This document shows positions 32,941 to 41,419 of a stretch of DNA of 64,000 nucleotides, piece by piece (position 1 is the first letter of the stretch; each line of letters begins with the position of its first letter). Both the position numbers and the translations under genes were made by a program. The stretch comes from VXYL01 sp965199915 (GTDB lineage: Bacteria > Pseudomonadota > Gammaproteobacteria > Pseudomonadales > Azotimanducaceae): positions 3,844,001 to 3,908,000 of the forward strand of contig OZ241348.1 of NCBI GenBank assembly GCA_965199915.1, given 5' to 3'. Under the pieces are notes generated by a model, which was not told the origin of the DNA, made no database searches, and saw only the letters and a list, made by a program, of their open reading frames with translations.

Positions 32941-33978
32941 CAGCCGCCCAATGTTTGCGATCCGGTGTTCGTCGCAAGCCAAGCGCAGCGCCTCGCGGCC
33001 GAGGCGCCGGACAAGGTCGCCGTCGATGTGGTGGACGAGGAGCGGATGGCGGAGCTTGGTATGGGCGCCTTCCTCTCCGTCAGCCAAGGCAGCGACAAAC
33101 CGGCGACGATGGCCGTCGCGCACTACCGCGGCGACGACTCCGGCGGCGCCCCGATCGTGCTGATCGGCAAGGGCATCACCTTCGACACCGGCGGCATCAA
33201 CTTGAAATCCGGCGCCTCGGTTGGCGAGATGAAGTTCGACATGTGCGGTGCCGCCGCGGTGTTGGGTGCGCTCAAGGCCGCGGCGGTGGCGAAGCTGCCG
33301 CTGCACATCGTCGCCATGGCCGCCGCCGCCGAGAACATGCCCGGCGGCCGGGCCTCCCGCCCGAGCGACATCGTCACCACCATGTCCGGCAAGACGGTGG
33401 AGATTCTGAACACGGACGCCGAAGGCCGCTTGGTGCTGTGCGACGCGCTCACCTACGCCGAACGCTTCAAGCCCCGCGCCGTGGTGGACGTGGCAACGCT
33501 CACCGGTGCGCAAGTGACGGCCCTTGGCAGCCACGCGAGCGCACTGTACGCCAACGACGACGCGTTGGCCGATGCGCTTGCCGCCGCCGGCGAGGCGGCG
33601 CACGACCGGCTCTGGCGCATGCCGCTCTGGGACGACTATCAGGAAGCGCTGAAGAGCGAGTTCGCGGACATGAAGAACATCGGCGGGCGCGCCGCCGGTT
33701 CCATCACCGCGGCGTGTTTTCTGTCACGCTTCGCCGGCAACTACCCGTGGGCGCACCTCGACATCGCCGGCGCGGCCTATGTGGGCGGCAAGAAGGCCAC
33801 CGGGCGCCCGGTGGCGGCGCTCTTCCAGTATTTGCTGGACGTCGCGGCCGACGGTGGCCCGGCGGAAACCGCCGCGCGCCGGCCGCCGCGTTCGCCCCGG
33901 CGCACCGCCGCCACCGGACGCGCCCGGCACCGGCAACGGCCCGGCCTCGAGGCCGCGGCCGCGGCGCGGCGGCGGTGA
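32941..33978 (+). pseudogene. pepA: Leucyl aminopeptidase, 5'-truncated
   Basis: Catalytic M17 domain only. Homology begins at QPPNVCDPVFVASQAQRLA, so the whole N-terminal DNA-binding domain (about 165 residues) and the original start are gone, replaced by the fragment described upstream. The two-zinc site and catalytic residues are intact: LIGKGITFDTGGINLKSG, AAENMPGGRASRPSDIV, NTDAEGRLVLCDAL (signature) and ATLTGAQVTALGSHA. The C-terminus carries an extra Pro/Arg-rich tail of about 35 residues after ALFQYLLDVA. The canonical pepA-holC-valS order is preserved. A GTG at 32965 could start a short form, but loss of function is more likely. Confidence 0.85.
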
Positions 33979-33995
33979 CGCGGGTGGACTTCTAC
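33946..33995 (+). repeat. pepA/holC border duplication, copy 1
   Basis: CTCGAGGCCGCGG, an extra CCGCGG, CGCGGCGGCGGTGACGCGG and GTGGACTTCTAC. It covers the last codons and TGA of pepA and the first seven codons of holC. Copy 2 at 34924-34967 lacks only the 6-base insertion. Both copies keep the same GTGA stop/start overlap. Confidence 0.92.
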
Positions 33996-34034
33996 GGAGT
34001 CGGTGGAGCGCTTGGACGGGCCGAATGGGAGTAG
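33975..34034 (+). pseudogene. holC remnant (first codons only)
   Basis: GTG 33975 overlaps the pepA stop and reads VTRVDFY, identical to the intact HolC start, then diverges (GVGGALGRAEWE) to a TAG at 34032-34034. It is the leftover of holC at the original border. Confidence 0.88.
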
Positions 34035-34058
34035 CGCGCCCGCGGCAGCGCCGCGCCT

Positions 34059-34706
34059 TCACTCGGCGTCGAAAATGTCCGCCACGGCCACCGCGAAGCC
34101 GCCGAGCAGGGTGGACGGGGCCTGTGCGCCCCGCGCGTAGACGTCCTGTTCGACGTAGCCATTGGCGGCAAGCGTCAACACCCTTGCCGTTTCGTCGATT
34201 GGATTGACAATCCAGTATTCCGGGATGCCGGCTTCGGCGTAGTCCAACCGCTTGTCTTGGATGTCGCGCCCAGGATTGCCTGGGCTTACTACTTCCAGCA
34301 CGAGGTCGGCGCCCCTCCAAAAATCGTCTTGGCGGCGCGGGTCGTTGGCGTCGCGCAGCAAAAGGATGTCCGGCTCGCGGAACTTCCCCTCGCGGACGCG
34401 CAAGCGCAAGGGCGTGTAGAGCACAACGCCGCCGAGACGCTCCGCAGCGCGCGCCAAGGCCAGAAACATAAACCGGGAAATCGTCTGGTGGCGGTCCGTG
34501 GGCATGGGCAAAGGTTCCAGGCGGCCGTCGGTGAACTCGATCAACTGTCGCGCATGGTCCGTAAGACGCAGGTACTGCGCTGTTGTCCACAAGCCTTGGA
34601 TCGCCGCCAAATCCCAGCTCGCGCCGTTGCAAAGCAGCCGCAAATCGTCCCCGGCGGTGGCCGCGTCCATGCCCGTCGTCGTTGCCTTGGCTTGCACTGC
34701 CTTCAC
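34059..34706 (-). CDS. Uma2-family (DUF820) PD-(D/E)XK endonuclease-like protein
   Basis: 215 residues. The restriction-endonuclease-like core is clear: EFTDGRLEPLPMPTDRHQ, LRVREGKFREPDILLLRD (Asp), WRGADLVLEVVSPGNP (Glu-x-Val form of ExK) and KRLDYAEAGIPEYWIVNP. A biological substrate is unknown for most of this family, which is often found as mobile or expanded genes. It lies alone and antisense to holC and valS between the duplicated pepA/holC borders. A short region downstream of it in the insert (34707-34923) has small tandem repeats such as CGGGATGGCAG and CTCACGGC/CTTCACGGCC but no gene. Confidence 0.9.
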   Translation of the reverse strand: MKAVQAKATTTGMDAATAGDDLRLLCNGASWDLAAIQGLWTTAQYLRLTDHARQLIEFTDGRLEPLPMPTDRHQTISRFMFLALARAAERLGGVVLYTPLRLRVREGKFREPDILLLRDANDPRRQDDFWRGADLVLEVVSPGNPGRDIQDKRLDYAEAGIPEYWIVNPIDETARVLTLAANGYVEQDVYARGAQAPSTLLGGFAVAVADIFDAE

Positions 34707-34923
34707 AGATGTCCTTGCGGCGCGGCCTCACTAGCGATTCGCGACACACGCACCCCTTGGTTCAGTGGATGGAACTATACTCTTTACCTCACGACCTCAC
34801 GGCTTCACGGCCTACGGCACTTTCGAGCACGCTCCTCTTTGTACAATCCCGCAATCGGGATGGCAGCGGGATGGCAGCGGGATGCAAGGGACGCCCATGC
34901 GCTACACGACCAAGACCGGCGCA

Positions 34924-34967
34924 CTCGAGGCCGCGGCGCGGCGGCGGTGACGCGGGTGGACTTCTAC
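34924..34967 (+). repeat. pepA/holC border duplication, copy 2
   Basis: Repeats 33946-33995 less the CCGCGG insertion. In this copy the pepA tail is only about eight codons, still in a frame that ends in the same TGA, and holC continues intact. Confidence 0.92.
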
Positions 34968-35375
34968 ATCCTCGCGGATGTGGACGAAATCGCCCGGCAA
35001 CGCTTCACCTGCCGATTGGCCGGCCGCGCCTTGGCGGCCGGCAAGCGCGTCCATGTGCGGGTGCCGGAGCGCGCGCTCGAAGCGATCGACGCGCTGCTCT
35101 GGGATTACCCGCCGGATCGGTTCTTGCCGCACGCGCGCCTGATGCCGGACGCGCCGCCGACGGCGCCGATCGTCGTGGCCGCCGAGTCCGACGCGCCCGT
35201 CCACCGCGAAGTGCTCGTCAACTTGGCGCCGGACATTCCCGATTTCTTCGCCGGCTTCGAGCGCGTCTCCGAAATCGTGCTTGCCGGCGAGCGCGCCGAA
35301 GGGCGGGCGAAATACCGCCGCTACCGCGAACGCGGGTATCCTTTGTTCCATCACGAACTCGACGACTGGGAATGA
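34947..35375 (+). CDS. holC: DNA polymerase III chi subunit
   Basis: 142 residues. Chi links single-strand binding protein to the clamp-loader complex through psi. Family features: VDFYILADVDEIARQRFTCR, AGKRVHVRVPERALEAIDAL, LLWDYPPDRFLPHA, VLVNLAPDIPDFFAGFERV and RAKYRRYRERGYPLFHHEL. The GTG is the one matched in the remnant at 33975. Its TGA overlaps the valS ATG, as in many proteobacteria. Confidence 0.95.
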   Translation: MTRVDFYILADVDEIARQRFTCRLAGRALAAGKRVHVRVPERALEAIDALLWDYPPDRFLPHARLMPDAPPTAPIVVAAESDAPVHREVLVNLAPDIPDFFAGFERVSEIVLAGERAEGRAKYRRYRERGYPLFHHELDDWE

Positions 35376-38188
35376 CCGACCCGTGCCCCCGCGGCGTCCA
35401 CACGAGCGTGGACGGCGCCTTCGACCCGCGCGCCATCGAAGGCGCCTTGTACGAGGAGTGGGAACGCTCCGGCCACTTCGCGCCGAGCGGCAACGGCGCG
35501 GCGTATTGCATCGTCATTCCGCCGCCGAACGTCACCGACCGGCTGCACATCGGGCATGCGTTTCAACACACGCTGATGGACACCCTCATCCGCTACCACC
35601 GGATGCAGGGGCGGCGAACCCTGTGGCAAACCGGCACCGACCACGCCCAGATCGCCACGCAAATGGTGGTGGAGAGGCAACTGCTGACGCAAGGCGTGCG
35701 CCGCGCGGACTTGGGACGCGATGCGTTCATCGACAAGGTCTGGGAGTGGAAGCGCGGCACCGGCGCCGGCATTTCCGGCCAGATACGGCGCATGGGGTCT
35801 TCGGTGGACTGGGCGCGCGAACGCTTCACCATGGACGAGGGCTTCTCGCGCGCCGTCTTGGAAGTGTTCGTGCGGCTCTTCGAGGAGGGGCTCATCTACC
35901 GCGGCCAACGCTTGGTGAACTGGGATCCGAAGCTGCGCACCTCCATTTCGGATTTGGAAGTGGAGAACGTGGAGGAGCGCGGCCACCTCTGGCACTTCCG
36001 CTATCCGCTGGCGGACGGCGCCCGCGCCGACGACGGCAAAGACCATGTGGTTGTCGCCACCACGCGCCCGGAGACCATGCTCGGCGACACCGCGGTGGCC
36101 GTGCATCCGAACGACGCCCGCTACCGCTCGCTGGTGGGTGGCGCCGTGGTGTTGCCGCTGGTCGGACGGCGGATTCCCGTGATTGCGGACGAACACGTGG
36201 ATCCGCAGTTCGGCTCCGGCTGCGTGAAGATCACGCCGGCGCACGACTTCAACGACCACGCCGTCGGCGCCCGCCACAACCTGCCTTTGGTGAACATCTT
36301 CACCGCCGAAGCGCGCCTGAACGACAACGCGCCGGAGGCGTACCGCGGCCTCGACCGGTTCGACGCGCGACAGCGCGTGGTGGCGGACCTAACCGCCGCT
36401 GGCCTTCTCGAACAGGTGCGGGAGCATACCCACACCGTGCCCCGCGGCGACCGTTCGGAAGCCGTGATCGAACCGTGGCTCACTGATCAGTGGTTCGTGA
36501 AGATCGCGCCGCTGGCGGAACCGGCCATTCGCGCCGTGGAGAACGGCGCCGTGCGCTTCGTGCCGAAACAATACGAGAACATGTATTTCGCGTGGATGCG
36601 CGACATTCAGGATTGGTGCATCAGCCGCCAACAATGGTGGGGGCACCGCATTCCGGCGTGGTACGACGACGCCGGCAACGTCTACGTGGCGCGCGACGAG
36701 GCCGAAGCGCGCGCCCGTCACGGCATTGCCCCAGAGGTGCCGCTGCGCCAAGACGACGACGTGCTCGACACCTGGTTTTCGTCCGCGCTGTGGACGTTCG
36801 GCACCCTGGGCTGGCCGGAGCGGACGCCCCAGATCGCCGCGTTCCATCCCACCAACGTGCTGCTCACCGGCTACGACATCATCTTCTTCTGGGTTGCGCG
36901 GATGATCATGATGACGCTCAAGTTCACCGGCGAGGTGCCGTTCCGCGAGGTCTACATCCACGGCATGGTGCGCGACGCGAGCGGCGCCAAGATGTCCAAG
37001 ACGCGCGGCAACGGTTTGGACCCGCTCGACTTGATCGACGGCGTCTCCACCGAAGATCTGGTGGCCAAGCGCACCGCCAACATGACGCAGCCGAAGATGG
37101 CGGCGGCGATAGCGGAGCGCACGCGCCGGGAGTATCCGAACGGCATATCCGCCTACGGCACCGACGCGCTCCGCTTCACCTTCTGCGCGATGGCGTCCCA
37201 AGGCCGAGACCTCGCCTTTCACCTGAAGCGCATCGAGGGCTACCGCAACTTCTGCAACAAGCTGTGGAACGCGGCGAAGTTCGTGCTGGCGCATGCGCCG
37301 GCGGGTGGCGAAGAGGCGGAGGCGCCGAGCTTGGCTGATCGGTGGATACGCTCGCGCCTCGGCCAGCTGGTGGCGGCCTCGAAGCAAGCCATCGCCCGCT
37401 ACCGGTTCGACCTGTACGCCAACGCGGTGTACGAATTCGCGTGGCACGAGTACTGCGACTGGTACTTGGAGCTCGCCAAGCCCGTGCTGTTCGACGCCGA
37501 CGCCCATCCGCGGCAAGCGCGGGCGGCGCGGCGCACGCTCGTGGAGGTGTTGGAGGCGTTGCTGCGCGTCGCGCACCCCATCGTGCCGTTCGTCACCGAA
37601 GCGTTGTGGCGCAACGTGGCCCCTGCCAAGGCGGGAACGACGTCCGCGGACCGCACCATCATGCGCCAGCCTTTTCCCAGCGCAGAGGACTTCCCCCAAG
37701 ACGCCGAAGCGGACGCCGCGTTGCGCTGGCTGAAGGCCGTGGTCACCGCCGTCCGCAACATGCGCGGCGAGATGAACGTTGCCCCCGGCAAGGCCGTACC
37801 GGTGCTGCTGCGCGGCGGCGCCGAGCGGGATCGAGAGCTGCTCGCCGCCACGCAAACGCCGCTCAAACGCTTGGCGAAGGTGGAAACGCTGGCTTGGGTG
37901 GAGGCGGCCGCGACGCCGCCCCCGGCGGCCGCCGAAGTGGTGGGTGATCTCCAAGTGTTGGTGCCGTTGGCGGGCATCGTCAATGCGCCGGCGGAACAGG
38001 CGCGGCTGCGCAAGGAGATGGACAAGGTGGCCAAGGATCTCGCCCGCGTGGACGCCAAGCTCGGCAACGACGGCTTTCTCGCCAAAGCGCCGGAAGCGGT
38101 GGTGGCGAAGGAGCGGGAGAAGGGCCGGGCGTTGCGCAAACGGTTCGATGTGCTCGGTGAACAGATGCAACGGCTGGCGGCGCTGTGA
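35372..38188 (+). CDS. valS: Valyl-tRNA synthetase
   Basis: 938 residues, class I synthetase with Val specificity. PPPNVTDRLHIGHAF carries the HIGH motif; the usual Gly before it is DR here. KMSKT with GAKMSKTRGN is the KMSKS loop. The editing domain (TTRPETMLGDTAVAVHP, and the GCVKITPAHDFND stretch) is complete. The C-terminal coiled-coil arm (LVPLAGIVNAPAEQARLRKEMDKVAKDL-type segment) contacts tRNA-Val. The ATG overlaps the holC stop (ATGA). Confidence 0.97.
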   Translation: MTDPCPRGVHTSVDGAFDPRAIEGALYEEWERSGHFAPSGNGAAYCIVIPPPNVTDRLHIGHAFQHTLMDTLIRYHRMQGRRTLWQTGTDHAQIATQMVVERQLLTQGVRRADLGRDAFIDKVWEWKRGTGAGISGQIRRMGSSVDWARERFTMDEGFSRAVLEVFVRLFEEGLIYRGQRLVNWDPKLRTSISDLEVENVEERGHLWHFRYPLADGARADDGKDHVVVATTRPETMLGDTAVAVHPNDARYRSLVGGAVVLPLVGRRIPVIADEHVDPQFGSGCVKITPAHDFNDHAVGARHNLPLVNIFTAEARLNDNAPEAYRGLDRFDARQRVVADLTAAGLLEQVREHTHTVPRGDRSEAVIEPWLTDQWFVKIAPLAEPAIRAVENGAVRFVPKQYENMYFAWMRDIQDWCISRQQWWGHRIPAWYDDAGNVYVARDEAEARARHGIAPEVPLRQDDDVLDTWFSSALWTFGTLGWPERTPQIAAFHPTNVLLTGYDIIFFWVARMIMMTLKFTGEVPFREVYIHGMVRDASGAKMSKTRGNGLDPLDLIDGVSTEDLVAKRTANMTQPKMAAAIAERTRREYPNGISAYGTDALRFTFCAMASQGRDLAFHLKRIEGYRNFCNKLWNAAKFVLAHAPAGGEEAEAPSLADRWIRSRLGQLVAASKQAIARYRFDLYANAVYEFAWHEYCDWYLELAKPVLFDADAHPRQARAARRTLVEVLEALLRVAHPIVPFVTEALWRNVAPAKAGTTSADRTIMRQPFPSAEDFPQDAEADAALRWLKAVVTAVRNMRGEMNVAPGKAVPVLLRGGAERDRELLAATQTPLKRLAKVETLAWVEAAATPPPAAAEVVGDLQVLVPLAGIVNAPAEQARLRKEMDKVAKDLARVDAKLGNDGFLAKAPEAVVAKEREKGRALRKRFDVLGEQMQRLAAL

Positions 38189-38237
38189 CGGGTAGTGGCT
38201 GGCCTTGCGGTCAACGGTTTTTCAACAAGAGGGCAAC

Positions 38238-39185
38238 ATGTCGATGAACGACCAGCTGCGCGTGTTCGCGGGCCGTTCCAACCCCGGCCTCGCCGACGAA
38301 ATTTGCGAACGCTTGGGAATTGCCCGCAGCGGCATGACCATCTCGCGTTTTTCCAACGACAACCTGTCGGTGCAAGTCGACGAGAACGTGCGCGAACGGG
38401 ACGTGTTCGTGGTGCAGGCGTTCACCGAGCCGGCGAGCGACCGCATCTTGGAGCTCTTGATCACCCTCGACGCGCTGCGCAGCGCGTCGGCGCGCCGCAT
38501 CACCGCCGTCATTCCGTACTTCTCCTATGGCCGTTCGGACAAGAAGGACGCGCCGCGCATCTCCATCGCCGGCCGCCTCATCGCGGATCTGCTGCACACC
38601 GCCGGGGCCGACCGCGTGCTCACCATGGACTTGCACGCCGAGCAGGTGCATGGCTTCTTCAGCATTCCGGTGGATCACCTCACCGCCATCCCCATCGTCG
38701 CCGCCCACATCGAGAAGACCTGCGATGTGGACAACGCCGTGGTGGTGGCCACGGACGCCGGCGGCGCCAAACGCGCCGGCAAGTTCGCCTCGCGCCTGGG
38801 GGTGCCGCTCGCCATCATCGACAAGCGCCGCGTCAGCGACACCGAGGTGCGGCAAGGCCATGTGGTGGGCGATGTGGCGGACAAGGACGCGGTGGTGTTC
38901 GAGGACGAGATCGCCACCGGCGGCACGATGGCGGAGACCGCCCGCACGCTGGCCGCCGCCGGTGCTCGGCGCGTGTTCGCCGGTGCCACCCACGGCGTGC
39001 TGGTCGGTCACGCGATAGACAACCTGCGCGAGTCCTCCATCGCTTCGTTCACCGTCACCAACACCGTGGAAGTGCCGCCGGGGAAGCGTTTGGAGAAAGT
39101 GACCGTGCTATCGGTCGCGCCGCTGCTGGCCGAGGCGATCCGCCGCATCCACACCGGCGAGAGCGTGGGCGCCTTGTTCGCCTGA
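38238..39185 (+). CDS. prs: Ribose-phosphate pyrophosphokinase
   Basis: 315 residues from ATG 38238, 5 bases after an AAGAGGG. Prs makes PRPP from ribose-5-phosphate and ATP for nucleotide, His and Trp synthesis. The ATP-binding GRSDKKDAPRISIAGRLIA, the TMDLHAEQVHGFFSIPVDHL flexible-loop region and the PRPP loop VVFEDEIATGGTMAETA are visible. The variant of the ATP loop (GRSDKKDAPR) differs from E. coli RQDRRVRSAR. In gammaproteobacteria prs is normally next to tRNA-Gln/rplY; here it follows valS. Confidence 0.95.
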   Translation: MSMNDQLRVFAGRSNPGLADEICERLGIARSGMTISRFSNDNLSVQVDENVRERDVFVVQAFTEPASDRILELLITLDALRSASARRITAVIPYFSYGRSDKKDAPRISIAGRLIADLLHTAGADRVLTMDLHAEQVHGFFSIPVDHLTAIPIVAAHIEKTCDVDNAVVVATDAGGAKRAGKFASRLGVPLAIIDKRRVSDTEVRQGHVVGDVADKDAVVFEDEIATGGTMAETARTLAAAGARRVFAGATHGVLVGHAIDNLRESSIASFTVTNTVEVPPGKRLEKVTVLSVAPLLAEAIRRIHTGESVGALFA

Positions 39186-39193
39186 GAGGTCGG

Positions 39194-40060
39194 TCAAGCT
39201 TGGGTGACAGCGAGCCGCTGCCGGCGCGCTTCGAACAGCAACACCGCGGCCGCGGCGGCGGCGTTCAAGGAATCCACGCGCCCGGTCATGGGCAAGCGCA
39301 CCGTCTCGTAGCGTTCCCGACGCCAGCCGGCGTCCAACCCGGTGCTTTCTCTGCCCACGACAATGGCCAGATCGCCGGTGAAATCGGCCGTCGTGTACTC
39401 GTCGGTGGCCGCCGGGTCGGCCAGAATCACGCGCAAACCGCGCTGGTCAAGCCATTGGCGCAGCGCGGCGGCGCCGGCGACGGCGAGCGGCACGCTGAAC
39501 AAGGCGCCCACGCTGGCGCGCACGACATTGGGGTTGAACACGTCGACCGCCGCATCCGCCACCAGCACGCCGCTCGCGCCGGCCGCGTCGGCACTGCGCA
39601 ACATGGCCCCGAGATTGCCCGGCACGCCAATGGCGGCGGCCACCAGCCAGAGCTGGCCCGTTCCACACCGGCTCGCGGCGATCGCGAGCGCGCTCAAGGC
39701 GAGCTGCGGCGTGTCCGCAACGCCGAGCAAGCCGTCGGGCGTGCGCCGGTACGACATGCGCTCGAACACGGCGCGGCTGGTCGGCTCGCACACCGCGCCG
39801 GTCTCCGCGAAGCGGCGGATCAATGCCGCGTCGGCGCCCGCCGGCAGCTCGGGACAGTGAAACAACGCGCGCAACGCCAAGCCGGCGTCAGCGGCGCATG
39901 CCAGTTCCCGCCGCCCTTCGACGACGAAGCGGCCTTGCGCCTCGCGGTGGCGCCGATCGCGCAGCCGCACCACGTCGCGCACGCGCGGGTTGCGCAAACT
40001 CGTCAACACGGCCCGCCCACGCCTCTCGTCTACTTGCGAAGACCTTAACGGATGCGTCAA
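39194..40060 (-). CDS. SpoU/TrmH-family RNA 2'-O-ribose methyltransferase
   Basis: 288 residues. An N-terminal substrate-binding domain (RNPRVRDVVRLRDRRHREAQGRFVVEG) precedes the trefoil-knot SAM-binding domain: AIGVPGNLGAMLRSADAAGA, NVVRASVGALFSVP, LAIVVGRESTGLD and RLPMTGRVDSLNAAAAAAVLLFE, the three SpoU motifs. It resembles RlmB/TsnR-type enzymes that methylate a 23S rRNA guanosine or adenosine; the target nucleotide cannot be assigned. The start at 40060 is uncertain; an internal start near LTSLRNPRV is possible. Confidence 0.88.
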   Translation of the reverse strand: MTHPLRSSQVDERRGRAVLTSLRNPRVRDVVRLRDRRHREAQGRFVVEGRRELACAADAGLALRALFHCPELPAGADAALIRRFAETGAVCEPTSRAVFERMSYRRTPDGLLGVADTPQLALSALAIAASRCGTGQLWLVAAAIGVPGNLGAMLRSADAAGASGVLVADAAVDVFNPNVVRASVGALFSVPLAVAGAAALRQWLDQRGLRVILADPAATDEYTTADFTGDLAIVVGRESTGLDAGWRRERYETVRLPMTGRVDSLNAAAAAAVLLFEARRQRLAVTQA

Positions 40061-40061
40061 G

Positions 40062-40100
40062 TTTTGCGACCGGCACGCGCCCCCGCAGGGCGCGCATCAA
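40062..40100 (+). repeat. GC palindrome related to the REP-like repeats
   Basis: TTTTGCG, a short spacer, then CGCGCCCCCGCAGGGCGCGC lie between ccmB and the methyltransferase gene, overlapping the end of ccmB. The two modules and their order match the 29.6-kb units, though the first hairpin is incomplete. Confidence 0.5.
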
Positions 40101-40753
40101 TATTCCTGACTGATCGCCAACGCCTTGCCAATGGCGAAGGGGGCCACGGTGAGCGCCGCCGCGAGCATGGCCGCCAGCACCAGGCGCGCGAAGTCGCCCC
40201 AAGCGTCAACGCCGGACGCGGCGCCGACGCCGAAGATCAACACCGGCAACTGCAGCGGCGCCACCAGCACCGCGAGCAAAACCCCGCTGCGCCCGACGCC
40301 CACCGTGAGCGCCGCGCCGACAGCGCCGATCAAGGTGAGGATCGGCGTGCCGAGAAGAAGGGACGCCAGCAACACCGGCGCTCCCGCCACGGAGTCCAGA
40401 AACACGAACGCCGCGCCCGGGCTCAGCAACACCACGGGCAAGCCGCAGAGCAACCAGTGCGCGGCCAGCTTGGCGAACACCACGGGCAGCAGCGGGCGGC
40501 CGTGAATCAACATCAACTCCAGCGTGCCGTCGTCGTGGTCGCGCGCGAACAGGCCGTCCACGGCCAGCACATTGGCGAACAGCGCCAACACCCAGATCGC
40601 GCCGTGACCCAACTCGCGGTCGCCGCCGAAGTCCGTGCCGACGCCGAGAAACAACACGCAAAGCGCGAAGAACACCAGCGGATTGGCGGCCTCGGCGGGC
40701 GCGCGCGCCGCCACCAGCATTTCGCGCCGCAGTTGCGCCCAGAACCGCGTCAT
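40097..40753 (-). CDS. ccmB: Heme exporter permease CcmB
   Basis: 218 residues, about six membrane segments (E. coli 220). CcmAB is the ABC module that releases holo-CcmE for cytochrome c maturation. Typical stretches: FWAQLRREMLVAARAPAEAANP, FALCVLFLGVG, VDGLFARDHDDGTLELMLIHGRPL, LGTPILTLIGAVGAALTVG and PLQLPVLIFG. The ATG overlaps the ccmA stop. The other ccm genes are not in the window. Confidence 0.93.
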   Translation of the reverse strand: MTRFWAQLRREMLVAARAPAEAANPLVFFALCVLFLGVGTDFGGDRELGHGAIWVLALFANVLAVDGLFARDHDDGTLELMLIHGRPLLPVVFAKLAAHWLLCGLPVVLLSPGAAFVFLDSVAGAPVLLASLLLGTPILTLIGAVGAALTVGVGRSGVLLAVLVAPLQLPVLIFGVGAASGVDAWGDFARLVLAAMLAAALTVAPFAIGKALAISQEY

Positions 40754-41385
40754 GCGCCGAGCCGCAACGTGCGGGCCGGCAAGGTGGCGCCTTCGCCCCG
40801 CGCGCGGCCGTCGTCGAGTGGCCGATGGGTGGCGCACACCACGGCGCCCCCGCGGGCACGCTGCTCGGCGATCATGCCGCGCAGCAGCTGCTCGGCGGCG
40901 ACGTCCAAAGCCGCTAGCGGTTCGTCGAGAAGCCAGACATCCGCCGCGCCCAATGGCAAACGCGCCAAAGCCACGCGACGCACCTGCCCGGCCGACATGG
41001 CGGCGCACCGGTCGTGGCCACTGCGGCCCAAACCCACACGCCGCATCGTCGCGGCGAGGCTGGGGCGGTTCGGCGGATCGCCGCGCAGGCGCGCCAGCCA
41101 ACGCAGATTCTCCACCGCGGTCATGCGCTCGCAGACGCCGGACTTGTGCCCCACGTAGTCGATGGCGCCGCCGCGGCGCACGCGACCTCGCCGCGGCGAG
41201 AGCAATCCGGCCAGGCAACGCAGCAATGTGCTCTTGCCGCTGCCGTTCGGCCCATGCACTTCCACCAGATCACCGGGCGCCACCACCAGATACAGGTCGT
41301 CGAAAAGCACCCGCTCGGAAACCGCGCAAGACAAGCTCTCAGCGGTCAGCAGCGGCGCTTTCACCGTGGCGGGCGCGGGCGCCAA
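40750..41385 (-). CDS. ccmA: Heme exporter ATPase CcmA
   Basis: 211 residues. Walker A HGPNGSGKSTLLR, a CcmA-specific VGHKSGVCERMTAVENLRW in the Q-loop region, signature MSAGQVRRVALARL, Walker B VWLLDEPLAALD and switch CATHRPL. With CcmB it energises heme delivery to apocytochrome c. It overlaps ccmB by 4 bases. Confidence 0.93.
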   Translation of the reverse strand: MAPAPATVKAPLLTAESLSCAVSERVLFDDLYLVVAPGDLVEVHGPNGSGKSTLLRCLAGLLSPRRGRVRRGGAIDYVGHKSGVCERMTAVENLRWLARLRGDPPNRPSLAATMRRVGLGRSGHDRCAAMSAGQVRRVALARLPLGAADVWLLDEPLAALDVAAEQLLRGMIAEQRARGGAVVCATHRPLDDGRARGEGATLPARTLRLGA

Positions 41386-41419
41386 GGGTTGCGGGGACGG
41401 ACGCCCGGGGCGGCGCGGG

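Noticed and set aside
34059..34706. Uma2 gene as a restriction-modification partner
   Set aside because: No methyltransferase or specificity subunit is adjacent; the family is usually solitary.
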